Below, one piece after another: positions 52,829 through 60,427 of a stretch of DNA of 64,000 bases. Source of the stretch: Cohnella fermenti (lineage in GTDB: Bacteria > Bacillota > Bacilli > Paenibacillales > Paenibacillaceae); NCBI RefSeq assembly GCF_004801405.1, contig NZ_SSOB01000030.1, forward strand, positions 1 to 64,000. The letters run 5' to 3'. How positions within the stretch are numbered: position 1 is the stretch's first letter; each line of letters opens with the position of its first letter. Position numbers and translations under genes: made by a program. The notes beneath the pieces are model-generated. The model searched no databases and was not told the origin of the DNA. It saw only the letters and a program-made list of their open reading frames with translations.

Positions 52829-52878
52829 CTACCTACATCCCTTCTATTATACGCCAAAAACTCGATTTAGCAAGCAGC

Positions 52879-53361
52879 CTATCGGAATCTCGGACGCTTC
52901 CACACCATCCAGCCCCCCGCCGCGATCAGAATGACCGCCAGCAGATAAGCTCCCCACGACCAGAGCAGCGTCAGCAGGAACAGCAGAACGGACACGACGA
53001 TAAGCGCAATCGCGATCGTTCCAAGCGACTTGGACCGCTTCGGCCCGAAGACGTCGTATTCGTACAATCCGACCCCGACGCTCAGAATGAAGAACGGCCA
53101 GAGCGCCTTCATCGAATGCCATCCGAACCAATTGCCGATGGCGAGCAGCACTGCGATCACCGTCAGAATTCCCGCCGGAATAAGCGTGATTGCCGGAAGC
53201 ATCCGGCCAAAATACAGGACGTGAAGCAGAATTCCCGGGATCAGGACAAGCAACGGCCAGAAGACGGAGCCGATAAACGCGAATACCCCTAGCTTGCCGA
53301 GCAGAATGACCAATCCCGCTGCGAGCGCCAGAACCCCTACTGCGGCGGATTGTTTGTTCAC
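52879..53361 (-). CDS. multipass membrane protein, LiaF/DUF5668-like
   Basis: A 160-residue protein with about five hydrophobic helices (VGVLALAAGLVILLGKLGVF; VFWPLLVLIPGILLHVLYF; ITLIPAGILTVIAVLLAI; ALWPFFILSVGVGLYEYDVF; TIAIALIVVSVLLFLLTLLW). The FWPLLVLIPGI pattern recalls the LiaF/LiaI-like membrane region of envelope-stress proteins; this is a weak call. GTG 53361 follows GGGGGAA; the frame extends 58 codons upstream without a start that has a site. Confidence 0.7.
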   Translation of the reverse strand: MNKQSAAVGVLALAAGLVILLGKLGVFAFIGSVFWPLLVLIPGILLHVLYFGRMLPAITLIPAGILTVIAVLLAIGNWFGWHSMKALWPFFILSVGVGLYEYDVFGPKRSKSLGTIAIALIVVSVLLFLLTLLWSWGAYLLAVILIAAGGWMVWKRPRFR

Positions 53362-53544
53362 GATATTCCCCCACTTTGTCTGAAGACTGCGAATAGGCCT
53401 GTTTATCGAGTTCGAAGCGAACGGGAACGACAAGCTTCTTTTTAACCCTAAGTGTACTGGAAATCCTCTTAAAAAACCAGTTCCGAAAAAGAAAAAATAG
53501 TGAACTTTGACGAAGCGAGACGCCGTATTCGTCAACTAGCATCG

Positions 53545-54213
53545 TTATGCGGCGCGCTTCCTTCTCAACAGCAGGGCCGCCGCCAGCAGCGCGGCGACGA
53601 TAAGCAGCGGCAGGCTCTCGGCCAGTCCGCTCCCCTCCAGAGGAAGGAGCTTGCGCAGCCCCGGGTCTTTAAGCAGCATCTCGCCGGAGGCGTAGCCAAG
53701 CAGGCCCCCGCCGATGTAAACTAAATAAGGCGCGCGATCGAGCAGATGAATAATGAACGAGCTGCCCCAGATAATAATGGGGATGCTTAACGCAATGCCG
53801 AAGAGGAGCAGAATCGTATCTCCCTTCGCCACCGCAGCAACGGCCAGCACATTGTCAAGACTCATGACGAAGTCGGCCGTCACAATCGTCCACACCGCCC
53901 CCGCGAGCGTCGAGGACGCCCTCGTCTCCGGCTCGTGGCCGCCATGATCGAGCAGCAGCTTAAGCGCAATCGCGAACAGGAACAGAGCCCCGGCCGTCTG
54001 CATAAACGGAATGTTCAGCAGGGCGACGGCGGCAAGCGTAAGCACGCATCTCAGGGCGACGGCGGCGGCGGTCCCCCACCAGACGGCAGCCCGTCTCTGA
54101 AGGGGAGGGAGCCTTCTTGCAGCCATCGCGATCACGATCGCGTTGTCCCCGCTGAGCAGCAGATTGATCAGAACGATTTCGACGAAGATCATGAAGCTCT
54201 CCCCGAGTCCCAT
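53545..54213 (-). CDS. TerC family membrane protein (YjbE-like), probable metal exporter
   Basis: An integral membrane protein (222 residues, seven helices) with the family signature LINLLLSGDNAIVIAMAARRL and VTADFVMSLDNVLAVAAVAKG; the intramembrane Asp residues are the presumed metal ligands. TerC proteins of Bacillus export manganese and metallate secreted enzymes. ATG 54213 follows GGGGGTG; 18 further open codons are in the divergent control region. The second TerC gene is divergent, 133 nt away. Confidence 0.9.
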   Translation of the reverse strand: MGLGESFMIFVEIVLINLLLSGDNAIVIAMAARRLPPLQRRAAVWWGTAAAVALRCVLTLAAVALLNIPFMQTAGALFLFAIALKLLLDHGGHEPETRASSTLAGAVWTIVTADFVMSLDNVLAVAAVAKGDTILLLFGIALSIPIIIWGSSFIIHLLDRAPYLVYIGGGLLGYASGEMLLKDPGLRKLLPLEGSGLAESLPLLIVAALLAAALLLRRKRAA

Positions 54214-54346
54214 ACCGCACCCCCTTTTCATCAGGTGTATGTACAAGCAAGGGACGATATGCCGCAAGGGGAAAAAATGAATCCGGAAGACGCGAAGCGC
54301 GTATTACACTTGGATGGACGTTTGTCTTGGAGGAGAGGTCGTCACC

Positions 54347-55099
54347 ATGCAGATTTTAAGCTGGGAATTCGTCACGTCACTGCTTACCATCGTCTTCATC
54401 GATTTATTGCTGGCCGGGGACAATGCCATCGTTATCGGGCTTGCCGCGCGCAATCTGCAGAAGAACGTGCAGAAGAAAGCGATCTGGCTGGGAACCGGAG
54501 GCGCGATCGTCATTCGGATCGTCGCCACCCTGCTCGTCGTCTATCTGCTTAAAATACCTTTCTTGCTCGCCGTAGGCGGAGTCGTGCTGATGTGGATCGC
54601 CTACAAGCTGCTCGTTCAGGAGGAGCATCGCGAGGAGGTTCAAGCCGGCTCGTCCTTGTGGGCAGCCGTGCGGACGATCGTTATCGCGGACGCGGCGATG
54701 GGGCTCGACAACGTCATCGCCGTCGCGGGAGCGGCGCACGGAGAGACGCTGCTCGTCATTATCGGCCTCTTGATCAGCATCCCGATCGTCGTCTGGGGCA
54801 GCACGCTGTTCGTCAGCCTGCTGAACCGCTTCCCATGGATCGTCTACATCGGCTCCGCCGTCCTCGCCTACACGGCAGCCAAGATGGTGACCCACGAGCC
54901 GAAGCTCGACTCCTTGTTCCACGACAATCCGGTGCTTACCTACACCTTCATCGCCGTCATGATTGTCGTCATCGTCGTCGGCGGCCTGTGGACCAACTCG
55001 GTCAAGGCTCACAAAGCCAAAGCGCAACAAACCGCTCAAGCCGCGTCAACCGATGCCGACAAGCCGGCGTCCGGCGCCAAGAGCCGTGAGTCTCGCTGA
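54347..55099 (+). CDS. TerC family membrane protein, probable metal exporter
   Basis: The divergent partner of the previous gene (250 residues, seven helices). Signatures: FIDLLLAGDNAIVIGLAARNLQ and VIADAAMGLDNVIAVAGAAHG. It ends in a hydrophilic Ala, Lys and Ser tail absent from the other copy. GGAGGAGAGG lies upstream of ATG 54347. No yybP-ykoY manganese riboswitch fits in the short intergenic region. Confidence 0.9.
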   Translation: MQILSWEFVTSLLTIVFIDLLLAGDNAIVIGLAARNLQKNVQKKAIWLGTGGAIVIRIVATLLVVYLLKIPFLLAVGGVVLMWIAYKLLVQEEHREEVQAGSSLWAAVRTIVIADAAMGLDNVIAVAGAAHGETLLVIIGLLISIPIVVWGSTLFVSLLNRFPWIVYIGSAVLAYTAAKMVTHEPKLDSLFHDNPVLTYTFIAVMIVVIVVGGLWTNSVKAHKAKAQQTAQAASTDADKPASGAKSRESR

Positions 55100-55265
55100 A
55101 GAAGGAACAGATGAGCAACCACGGACTCAACCGAAGCGGCGATAGGCGTGCGGAGGATAGGACTTCCTCCACCACCTCCGCCCCTCAGCCTCTCACAGTA
55201 GGCTTTTCATCGCTACGGACGGCCGCCATACGGAAAATTTTCGTGGATGGGAGGTAAGCGCGGCG

Positions 55266-55447
55266 TTTTATGTGATTTTTAGCATACATTCGGCGCTTCG
55301 AGGCTCGCTGTTGCCGCTTTTATATGATTTTTAGCATACATACGGCAACTCGAGACGGAATTTCCTTCACGAATGTGGTTTTTCGCATAAAAACGGGCAA
55401 TGTGCCCGTTTTGGGGCAGTGCCAATGTGATTTTTCACATAAAATCA
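55266..55447. repeat. palindrome array C, four units of 51-52 bp
   Basis: Units start at 55270 (ATGTGATTTTTAGCAT), 55322 (ATATGATTTTTAGCAT), 55373 (ATGTGGTTTTTCGCAT) and 55425 (ATGTGATTTTTCACAT, arms ATGTGA / TCACAT around TTTT); spacings 52, 51 and 52. Units 1-2 carry a following ACATTCGGC or ACATACGGC like array A. It lies between the convergent terC and thiI genes. Bases 55100-55265 show no gene. Confidence 0.88.
55390..55412. terminator. bidirectional terminator between terC and thiI
   Basis: AAAACGGGCA, loop ATG, TGCCCGTTTT: a symmetric GC stem with A and T flanks suited to both converging transcripts. It sits between units 3 and 4 of array C. Confidence 0.75.
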
Positions 55448-55539
55448 GTTGGCCACCGGGTTGCGCAGGTTCGGCGGGTTCGGTAGCTTGGGGGTTCGGC
55501 AGCTTGGGCGGGTTCGCCAACTTAAGCCGCCGCCCTCGC

Positions 55540-56973
55540 TTAGAACCACCGAGCCGCCGGATCTGCCTCCTGCCCCGTCTCCGCTTCCTTGGAAGCCGAA
55601 GTCCCGAGCTTGCGGGCCGTTTCTCCGCTGGGTGCTCCGTCCAGAACTCCGTCCATCGCTTCGTCAATTGCTTCGTCCATCGCTCCAACAGCCGCTCCGA
55701 CAGCCGCTTCGCCAATGACTCCGCCGGTCTCTCCGCCCAGCTCCGCGCCGGGCGCGCCCGGCGCGGAGCTGCGCTCGCTCCTGCGGACGGCGCGGCCCGT
55801 CTCGGTCATGACGATCGTCTCCGTCCCCCGCACCGCCTCGTCGATCATCCGTTCGAGCTCCTCGCCCCATTCGGCCTCCGCCTTCTCCACGATTCTGAGG
55901 TTCGGATTGGTGGCCGGGGATTTCGGCACGAACAGCGTGCAGCAGTCCTCGAACGGAAGGATCGACGTCTCGTACGTGTCGATCTTCTCCGCGACGCGAA
56001 TGATGTCCAGCTTGTCCATCATGACCAAAGGGCGAAGCAGCGGAATCGAGATCGTTCGCCCGATGACGTTCATGCTGCTGAGCGTCTGGCTCGCGACCTG
56101 GCCGAGGCTGTCTCCCGTTACGATCGCGAGAGCGCCGCTTCGTTCGGCCAGCTTCTCCGCAATGCGAAGCATCGTCCGCCGCATGAAGGTGATGATCAGA
56201 TGATCGTGCCCGCTCTGCGCCATCCTCGTCTGCAGCTCCGTGAACGGCACGAGATGCAGCTTGATCCGGCCTCCGTAATGGGCCAGCTTCTGCGTCAGGG
56301 TGATCACCTTCTCCGTCGCCTGCTCGCTTGTGAACGGGTAGCTGTGGAAGTGGATCGCTTCGATCTCGAGTCCCTTGCGCATCGCCATCCAGCCGGCGAC
56401 CGGGCTGTCGATTCCGCCGGAGAGCATCAGCATCGCTTTGCCGTTCATGCCGAGCGGGAACCCACCCGCACAGGGAATCATTGTGGAATACAGGAACACG
56501 CCCTGCGGCTGAATGTCGACCTTCAGCTCCACGTCCGGACGGCGCACGTCCACCTTCAGCTCCGGCGTGTTGCGAAGCACGTGAGCGCCGACGAGGTGGT
56601 TCATCTCCTGCGAATCGTGCGGGTAATCCTTCCAAGCCCGCTTCACCGTCACCTTGAACGTCTTCGGCACCGGCCGTTCCGAACGCATCAGTTCCAGCGC
56701 CTTGGCGCGAATATCTTCCAGTTCATGGGTCGCACGAAGCACCGGACTGAACGAATGCAGGCCGAACACCTCCTGCAGCTTGGCCGCTGCCTCGTCGTAA
56801 CTCTCCCCGTTCAGCCGGACGTATACTCTTCCGAAATTTTTCTCATAGGTGATCGCCTTAAGCGAACCAAGCGCCTGCTTCAGCTTAAGGAACATCAGAT
56901 CCTCGAACTTCTTGCGGTTGCGCCCCTTCAAGGTCAGCTCGCCGTATCGCACCAATATCAACTCGTAATTCAT
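55540..56973 (-). CDS. thiI: tRNA 4-thiouridine synthetase ThiI with C-terminal extension
   Basis: Uses persulfide sulfur from the adjacent cysteine desulfurase to make s4U8 in tRNA and feeds thiamine thiazole synthesis. The 477 residues have the ferredoxin-like and THUMP region (1-165), the PP-loop SGGIDSP (185-191) and FEDCCTLF (341-348). There is no rhodanese domain, as usual in Firmicutes. The family ends near residue 395; here an Ala, Gly, Glu and Asp-rich tail of about 85 residues follows. The start overlaps the desulfurase stop (ATGA). Confidence 0.93.
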   Translation of the reverse strand: MNYELILVRYGELTLKGRNRKKFEDLMFLKLKQALGSLKAITYEKNFGRVYVRLNGESYDEAAAKLQEVFGLHSFSPVLRATHELEDIRAKALELMRSERPVPKTFKVTVKRAWKDYPHDSQEMNHLVGAHVLRNTPELKVDVRRPDVELKVDIQPQGVFLYSTMIPCAGGFPLGMNGKAMLMLSGGIDSPVAGWMAMRKGLEIEAIHFHSYPFTSEQATEKVITLTQKLAHYGGRIKLHLVPFTELQTRMAQSGHDHLIITFMRRTMLRIAEKLAERSGALAIVTGDSLGQVASQTLSSMNVIGRTISIPLLRPLVMMDKLDIIRVAEKIDTYETSILPFEDCCTLFVPKSPATNPNLRIVEKAEAEWGEELERMIDEAVRGTETIVMTETGRAVRRSERSSAPGAPGAELGGETGGVIGEAAVGAAVGAMDEAIDEAMDGVLDGAPSGETARKLGTSASKEAETGQEADPAARWF

Positions 56974-58139
56974 CCTCGGCTCCTCTCGAGCGGCTTCAGC
57001 TTGACGACCGTCGTCTTCAATCGCCGGATCAGTTCTTCGACGTCCTCGGCCTCGTGCTCGTCCCCGAAGCTGATCCGCAGGCTTCCGGAAGCTCGAGCTG
57101 CGGAATGGCCCATCGCAAGCAGCACCCGGCTCGGCTTCAAGCTCTTGGAGGAGCAGGCCGACTGGGTGGAGACGAACACCTCGCTCTGCTCCAGCATATG
57201 AACGAGAACCTCCGGCCTCATGCCGGGATAGCTGACGTTCACGACTTGCGGCGACACCATCGCTTCGTCTTCCGGAACGTTAAGCGTCAGCTCCGGAATG
57301 GCCTTCACCCGTTCGATCGCCAATCGGCGCAGCGCGAACATCTTCTCTCGCCTTGTCTCAAGCGATTCCATCGTCAGCCGCAGCGCCTGGGACATGCCGA
57401 CGATTCCCGGCAGGTTGTGCGTTCCGCCGCGATAGCCGTCCTCCTGCCCGCCGCCCTCCAGCAGCGGCTCCAGCTCCAGCCCTTCCCGCTTCAGCAGCAG
57501 GCCGACTCCCTTGGGCCCGCGGAATTTGTGGGCGGAGCCGGAATACAGGTCGATTCCCGCGGCCGCCTTCCACTCCAGCTTCACCTTGCCGATTGCCTGA
57601 ACGCCGTCCACGTGGAAGCGAATCTGCGGGTGCTTCGCCAGCAGCACCGCGATCTCTTCGACAGGCTGGACAACTCCCGTCTCGTTGTTCACATGCATGA
57701 CGCTTACGAGCGCGGTATTCGGCCGAATGGCCGCTTCGACGTCCCGAACCGACACCCTGCCGGAGGAATCGACCGGAAGGAACGTCGTCTCGATCCCGAA
57801 TCGCTCGAGCTGCTTGGCGGTATTGTATACGGAAGAATGCTCGATAGCCGTCGTAATCAGATGCTTCGCGGCCTTCCTTCCCCCCGTGAATAGAATTCCC
57901 TTCAGAGCCAGGTTGTTGCTCTCGGTTCCTCCCGAGGTGAACAGCACCTCTTCCGACTTCGCTCCGAGCGACTGGGCGACGGATTGCCGGGCACGCTCGA
58001 CGAGCTTGGCCGCCTCCTTGCCGGAACGGTGAAGCGCCGTGGCGTTGGCGTAATGAAGGCGCATCAGCTCGCCGACCGTCTGCACGACTTGTTCGTACGG
58101 AGGAGTCGAAGCGCAATGATCGAAATAATAGGTTCTCAA
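56970..58139 (-). CDS. nifZ: cysteine desulfurase, NifS/IscS family
   Basis: PLP enzyme that takes sulfur from cysteine and hands it to ThiI. The 389 residues show the PLP lysine Lys205 in SGSAHKFRGPKG, catalytic Cys329 in STQSACSS, FTSGGTESNN and HVDGVQA. The start is TTG 58139 with AGAGGAGAG 7 nt upstream; the 59 open codons before it overlap a promoter and terminator. Pairing with thiI marks it as the NifZ-type desulfurase of tRNA thiolation. Confidence 0.92.
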   Translation of the reverse strand: MRTYYFDHCASTPPYEQVVQTVGELMRLHYANATALHRSGKEAAKLVERARQSVAQSLGAKSEEVLFTSGGTESNNLALKGILFTGGRKAAKHLITTAIEHSSVYNTAKQLERFGIETTFLPVDSSGRVSVRDVEAAIRPNTALVSVMHVNNETGVVQPVEEIAVLLAKHPQIRFHVDGVQAIGKVKLEWKAAAGIDLYSGSAHKFRGPKGVGLLLKREGLELEPLLEGGGQEDGYRGGTHNLPGIVGMSQALRLTMESLETRREKMFALRRLAIERVKAIPELTLNVPEDEAMVSPQVVNVSYPGMRPEVLVHMLEQSEVFVSTQSACSSKSLKPSRVLLAMGHSAARASGSLRISFGDEHEAEDVEELIRRLKTTVVKLKPLERSRG

Positions 58140-58164
58140 GTGAGACTCTCCTCTCTGAACCTTT

Positions 58165-58170
58165 ATTATA
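58165..58170 (-). promoter_or_regulatory. candidate promoter -10 of nifZ-thiI
   Basis: Perfect TATAAT 25 nt before the start codon, between the upstream terminator and the gene. The -35 position falls in the terminator T-tract (TTTTTT), so the promoter is only a candidate. Confidence 0.4.
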
Positions 58171-58185
58171 TACCCGACGGAACGC

Positions 58186-58227
58186 GTAAAAAAAGACCAA
58201 AGCAAGATTCGCATCCTGCCTTGATCT
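58186..58227 (-). terminator. terminator after the transglycosylase gene
   Basis: A 12-position stem (AGATCAAGGCAG with TTGCTTTGGTCT, three G-T pairs) and seven T on the minus strand. Confidence 0.8.
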
Positions 58228-58297
58228 TCCGAGACTTCGCGATGACAGCCGGAGTTGGCGAGCGTCAGCGGATATGTGCGCCTCGCGGCCACCCCGC

Positions 58298-59230
58298 TTA
58301 CAATGCCGAGCTCCACAGCGAACGGTTCGACAGCACCTTCCCGATGTATGCCTGAGTCTCTTCCGGCAACTGCCCAAGCTTCGACAAGAGCTCCTCGTTC
58401 GTCGTGATGCCGAGCTTGTCGACACGGCCCGGTCCCGCATTGTAAGCGGCGAGCGCCGTCGCTTCGTTGCCGTTGTACTTGCGAAGCAAGTAGCTGAGGT
58501 ACCTCGTTCCGCCGTCGATGTTCTGCACCGCGTCGAAGGAATCCGTCACGCCGAGCCCTTGGGCGGTGCCGTCCATCAACTGCATAAGCCCCTTCGCCCC
58601 GGCGGACGATTCGGCATCCGAGCGGAACGACGATTCGGCTTGGATGACGCCCTTGACCAGAGCCGGGTCGACGCCGTACTGGCTCGCGGCTTGGGCGATC
58701 AGACCGTCATACAGCGACGTATACCCGCTGTCCGTCCGCAGTTGGCTTCCGGATGCGCTGCCCAGCAGCGAAGCGAGATAGCTGCCCGACGAGTAAGAGC
58801 TGTAAGAATCAAGCCCGAGCGAGCTTAAGCCGGACAGCGCGCCAAGGCTCGACGTTCCTCCGAGCAGCGCCGACAGGCCGCTCAGGCTCGAAGATCCGCC
58901 AAGAAGCTCGGATAAACTGCTTCCGCTCGACGTTCCGCCAAGCAGAGAGGCAAGCCCGTAGGAGGAGCTGTCGTACCCGTAGCTGCCAAGGCTCGAGAGC
59001 CCGAGCGAGCTTCCGAGGCCGGAAGCGCCGTAGGCCGAATAATCGGAAGCTGTTCCTTCGTCCGTCGACAGCATCTGCTCCAGCAGTTGAGCGAACAGGC
59101 TGTCTCCGCTTCCGGAAGACAGCCCGTCCGTCGAATCGGCGGCAAGCGGATTCACTCCGCTCATGAATTGATTAAGCAGAAGCTCCTTCACCATTCGAGG
59201 GTCCATCGTTACTTTCATATCCGTGGTCAT
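58298..59230 (-). CDS. lytic transglycosylase (SLT domain) with Ser/Gly/Leu-rich middle
   Basis: Cleaves glycan strands of peptidoglycan. The C-terminal SLT domain (about 190-300) has the catalytic Glu in VIQAESSFRSDAESSAGAKG, then GLMQLMDGTAQGLGV and ALAAYNAGPGRVDKLG. Residues 60-175 are low-complexity Ser, Gly, Leu and Tyr with repeated LLGGTSS-like units. The N-terminus (MTTDMKVTMDPRMVKELLLN) is not a signal peptide; B. subtilis YjbJ (CwlQ) is the closest type. GGGAGCG precedes ATG 59230. Confidence 0.88.
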   Translation of the reverse strand: MTTDMKVTMDPRMVKELLLNQFMSGVNPLAADSTDGLSSGSGDSLFAQLLEQMLSTDEGTASDYSAYGASGLGSSLGLSSLGSYGYDSSSYGLASLLGGTSSGSSLSELLGGSSSLSGLSALLGGTSSLGALSGLSSLGLDSYSSYSSGSYLASLLGSASGSQLRTDSGYTSLYDGLIAQAASQYGVDPALVKGVIQAESSFRSDAESSAGAKGLMQLMDGTAQGLGVTDSFDAVQNIDGGTRYLSYLLRKYNGNEATALAAYNAGPGRVDKLGITTNEELLSKLGQLPEETQAYIGKVLSNRSLWSSAL

Positions 59231-59401
59231 CGCCGTCGCTCCCGCATTTGTCCGTTTTCCTATCCTTGCCTTCATTGTACAACAACTTCGTTCGACATGG
59301 ATAGTCAGACTTATTGCCCAACAGAGACGGCGATCGCTACTTAAGACCTACTTCGTACTTCATGTCGGCTTCGTATCGGCTCTACGCCAACGCAACCCGC
59401 T

Positions 59402-59614
59402 TCAGCTCTTGGCCGGCTTGAACGTCAGACAGCACGTCGCTTCGGAGCTGTTCGCCACATCCTGATGCTCCGCGAATTCGTCTTCGGCGAATTCGGCGTC
59501 GAGTTTCCCCTTCGCATGGGCGTCGATCTCGATCGTAATGGAACTGGCCGCGCATCGGTTGCCTTCCCCCCAATAAGAACAATTGCTCACGCTGCAAGAC
59601 ACACCGCTTGGCAT
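59402..59614 (-). CDS. DUF1540 cysteine-rich small protein
   Basis: A 70-residue protein with the DUF1540 pattern: GVSCSVSNCSYWGEGNRCAASSI (first three cysteines) and a final CCLTF. The four-cysteine unit is probably a small metal-binding knuckle; the family is common in spore formers and its role is unknown. ATG 59614 is preceded by GGGGGGTGA, which lies in one arm of a long hairpin. Confidence 0.85.
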   Translation of the reverse strand: MPSGVSCSVSNCSYWGEGNRCAASSITIEIDAHAKGKLDAEFAEDEFAEHQDVANSSEATCCLTFKPAKS

Positions 59615-59625
59615 AACAACAATCA

Positions 59626-59678
59626 CCCCCCGATTCTAGTGTGCGCACCGCGTCGGGCGCGGTATGCGAATCGGGGGG
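59626..59678 (-). promoter_or_regulatory. hairpin covering the DUF1540 ribosome site
   Basis: CCCCCCGATTC (59668-59678 read on the minus strand) pairs over 11 bp with GAATCGGGGGG (59626-59636), and the intervening segment forms a second GC stem (ACCGCG / CGCGGT). The second arm is the Shine-Dalgarno sequence itself. It lacks a T-tail, so it is more likely a translational control element than a terminator. Confidence 0.6.
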
Positions 59679-59716
59679 CGGGGGTTGAAGGAAACAGCGT
59701 TAAGTTTCGTTATACG

Positions 59717-60220
59717 CTAAGACTTCGTTTGTCCTTGCATGCGGCGATGCGTCAGATATTCGCTCTCGTAGTACGACAGATCGTCGCGAAGCTCCTCATA
59801 GCTGCGGGAGACGCCGAGAACGATATTGCGCACGGCACGCGAAGGCTTCGCGCGGAAGCGGATCGCGTCTTGCCCGGTGTAAGCGTAACGTCCGTCTTCG
59901 GAGTAGGCTTCGTTCTTCGGGTAGAAGTAGTTGTTCACGCATTGGTGGTACACATCGTATAGAACCCGCTCAGCGGCGTCATTATCGAAGTTGGGGCGAC
60001 GCAGCAGCGCTCCGAGCTTCTCGTAAGCGACTTCCGAGAAGACGAGCAGATGGCGAAGGTCGGACAACAAGCCGGCATGCGCCTTGGCCGAATCTTCATT
60101 CGCGCCGTCCGTCAGTTGCGGAAGGGCGTATTCGTTCAGGAAATTCTCGAGCTGGTCGATCGCGAATTTTAATTTCTCTCGGCTGGATTCGGCAATCGCC
60201 TTAATGTTGGCGGTGGGCAT
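59717..60220 (-). CDS. ypuI: YpuI family protein (DUF3907)
   Basis: A 167-residue cytosolic helical protein with the YpuI signatures HLLVFSEVAYEKLGALLRR, YHQCVNNYFYPKNEAY, EDGRYAYTGQDAIRFR and YYESEYLT. Function unknown; conserved in Bacillales. ATG 60220 follows AAAGGGGAAA; upstream open codons (30) have no site. Confidence 0.88.
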   Translation of the reverse strand: MPTANIKAIAESSREKLKFAIDQLENFLNEYALPQLTDGANEDSAKAHAGLLSDLRHLLVFSEVAYEKLGALLRRPNFDNDAAERVLYDVYHQCVNNYFYPKNEAYSEDGRYAYTGQDAIRFRAKPSRAVRNIVLGVSRSYEELRDDLSYYESEYLTHRRMQGQTKS

Positions 60221-60427
60221 GATTAGCTTTCCCCTTTCGATCAATCGGTCTTCCTTGCCCGCTGGACAGGTGAAGACAATCAAAACAATAGTAACACAAA
60301 TCAAGAACAAACGGTACTGCGCGATCGAAATTCAACGGGGAAACTCCCGTATATTTTCGCCCCCGAACTCCACCCTAACCTTAGAACATCATCTTCAGCG
60401 TTTATGCCCAAAGGAGGAAATGATCGA

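Noticed and set aside
54214..54346. yybP-ykoY manganese riboswitch before the terC genes
   Set aside because: The 133-bp region is too short to hold it with promoters on both sides and shows no characteristic hairpin pair.
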